Source: JBBSEZ01 sp038239195
GTDB lineage: Bacteria; Planctomycetota; Planctomycetia; Gemmatales; Gemmataceae
DNA length: 14,216 nucleotides
Direction of reading: 5' to 3'
Assembly: GCA_038239195.1 (NCBI GenBank)
Contig: JBBSEZ010000261.1
Location: forward strand, 1 to 14,216
In this document: one piece after another, positions 14,173 through 14,216 of the stretch
Position numbering within the stretch: position 1 is the stretch's first letter
How the letters are laid out: each line of letters begins with the position of its first letter
The notes under the pieces: generated by a model
What the model was told of the DNA's origin: nothing
The model's input: only the letters and a program-made list of their open reading frames with translations
Database searches by the model: none
Translations under genes and position numbers: made by a program

Positions 14173-14216
14173 ACGAGCAAGGCTCGTCCCCCTACGGTAA
14201 CTCTGCCAAGAGACCA

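Noticed and set aside
14173..14187. Short hairpin ACGAGC-AAG-GCTCGT after the STAS gene
   Set aside because: Only 6 bp of stem followed by C-rich sequence rather than a U-run; too weak to call a terminator.

Overview
The window is GC-rich bacterial chromosome, most likely from a planctomycete of the Gemmataceae. Three things point there: a leucine-rich-repeat protein that opens with the TIGR02996 'repeat-companion' domain; a short cytochrome c of the planctomycete PSCyt1 type (CxxCH followed by a DEMPP motif); and a large Ser/Thr kinase carrying an N-terminal helical module and a C-terminal repeat domain. The gene order looks like ordinary accessory chromosome: short transcription units, alternating strands and little operon structure.

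Left part (1-4402). The window seems to open inside the left end of an IS21-like insertion sequence (about 1-137), next to a perfect 18-bp hairpin. A MoxR/dynein-type AAA+ ATPase (197-1507, minus) follows, divergent from a NupG-like MFS permease (1719-2927, plus). The permease stop lies 1 bp from that of a 120-residue unknown protein (2929-3291, minus), which sits just downstream of a secreted six-repeat NHL propeller protein (3317-4402, minus).

Centre (4403-8691). The most striking gene is a 915-residue fusion (4573-7320, plus): helical N-terminal module, complete protein kinase domain, proline linker, and a right-handed beta-helix whose last seven units recur every 46 residues (138 bp). A G/C-rich palindromic repeat (7321-7405) and a secreted serine beta-lactamase/esterase (7483-8691, plus) follow.

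Right part (8692-14216). The TIGR02996-LRR protein (8696-10270, minus) is divergent from a 67-residue protein (10525-10728, plus). A perfect 16-bp inverted repeat separates the latter from a multi-pass membrane protein (10809-11459, plus). Then comes a decaying stretch: a relic of an HlyD/RND adaptor C-terminus (about 11543-11881, minus) overlaps the arginine-rich tail of the PSCyt1 cytochrome (11826-12386, minus). A CDF cation transporter (12652-13560, minus) has an atypical metal site. The window ends with a STAS-domain gene behind a good sigma70-type promoter, whose core is displaced by two compensating frameshifts (13852-14172, plus).

No pathway links all the genes. Plausible local links are the divergent kinase and NHL genes, and the NHL gene with the small gene behind it. 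I saw no rRNA, CRISPR array or convincing tRNA. Family names rest on motifs read by eye, without database searches.
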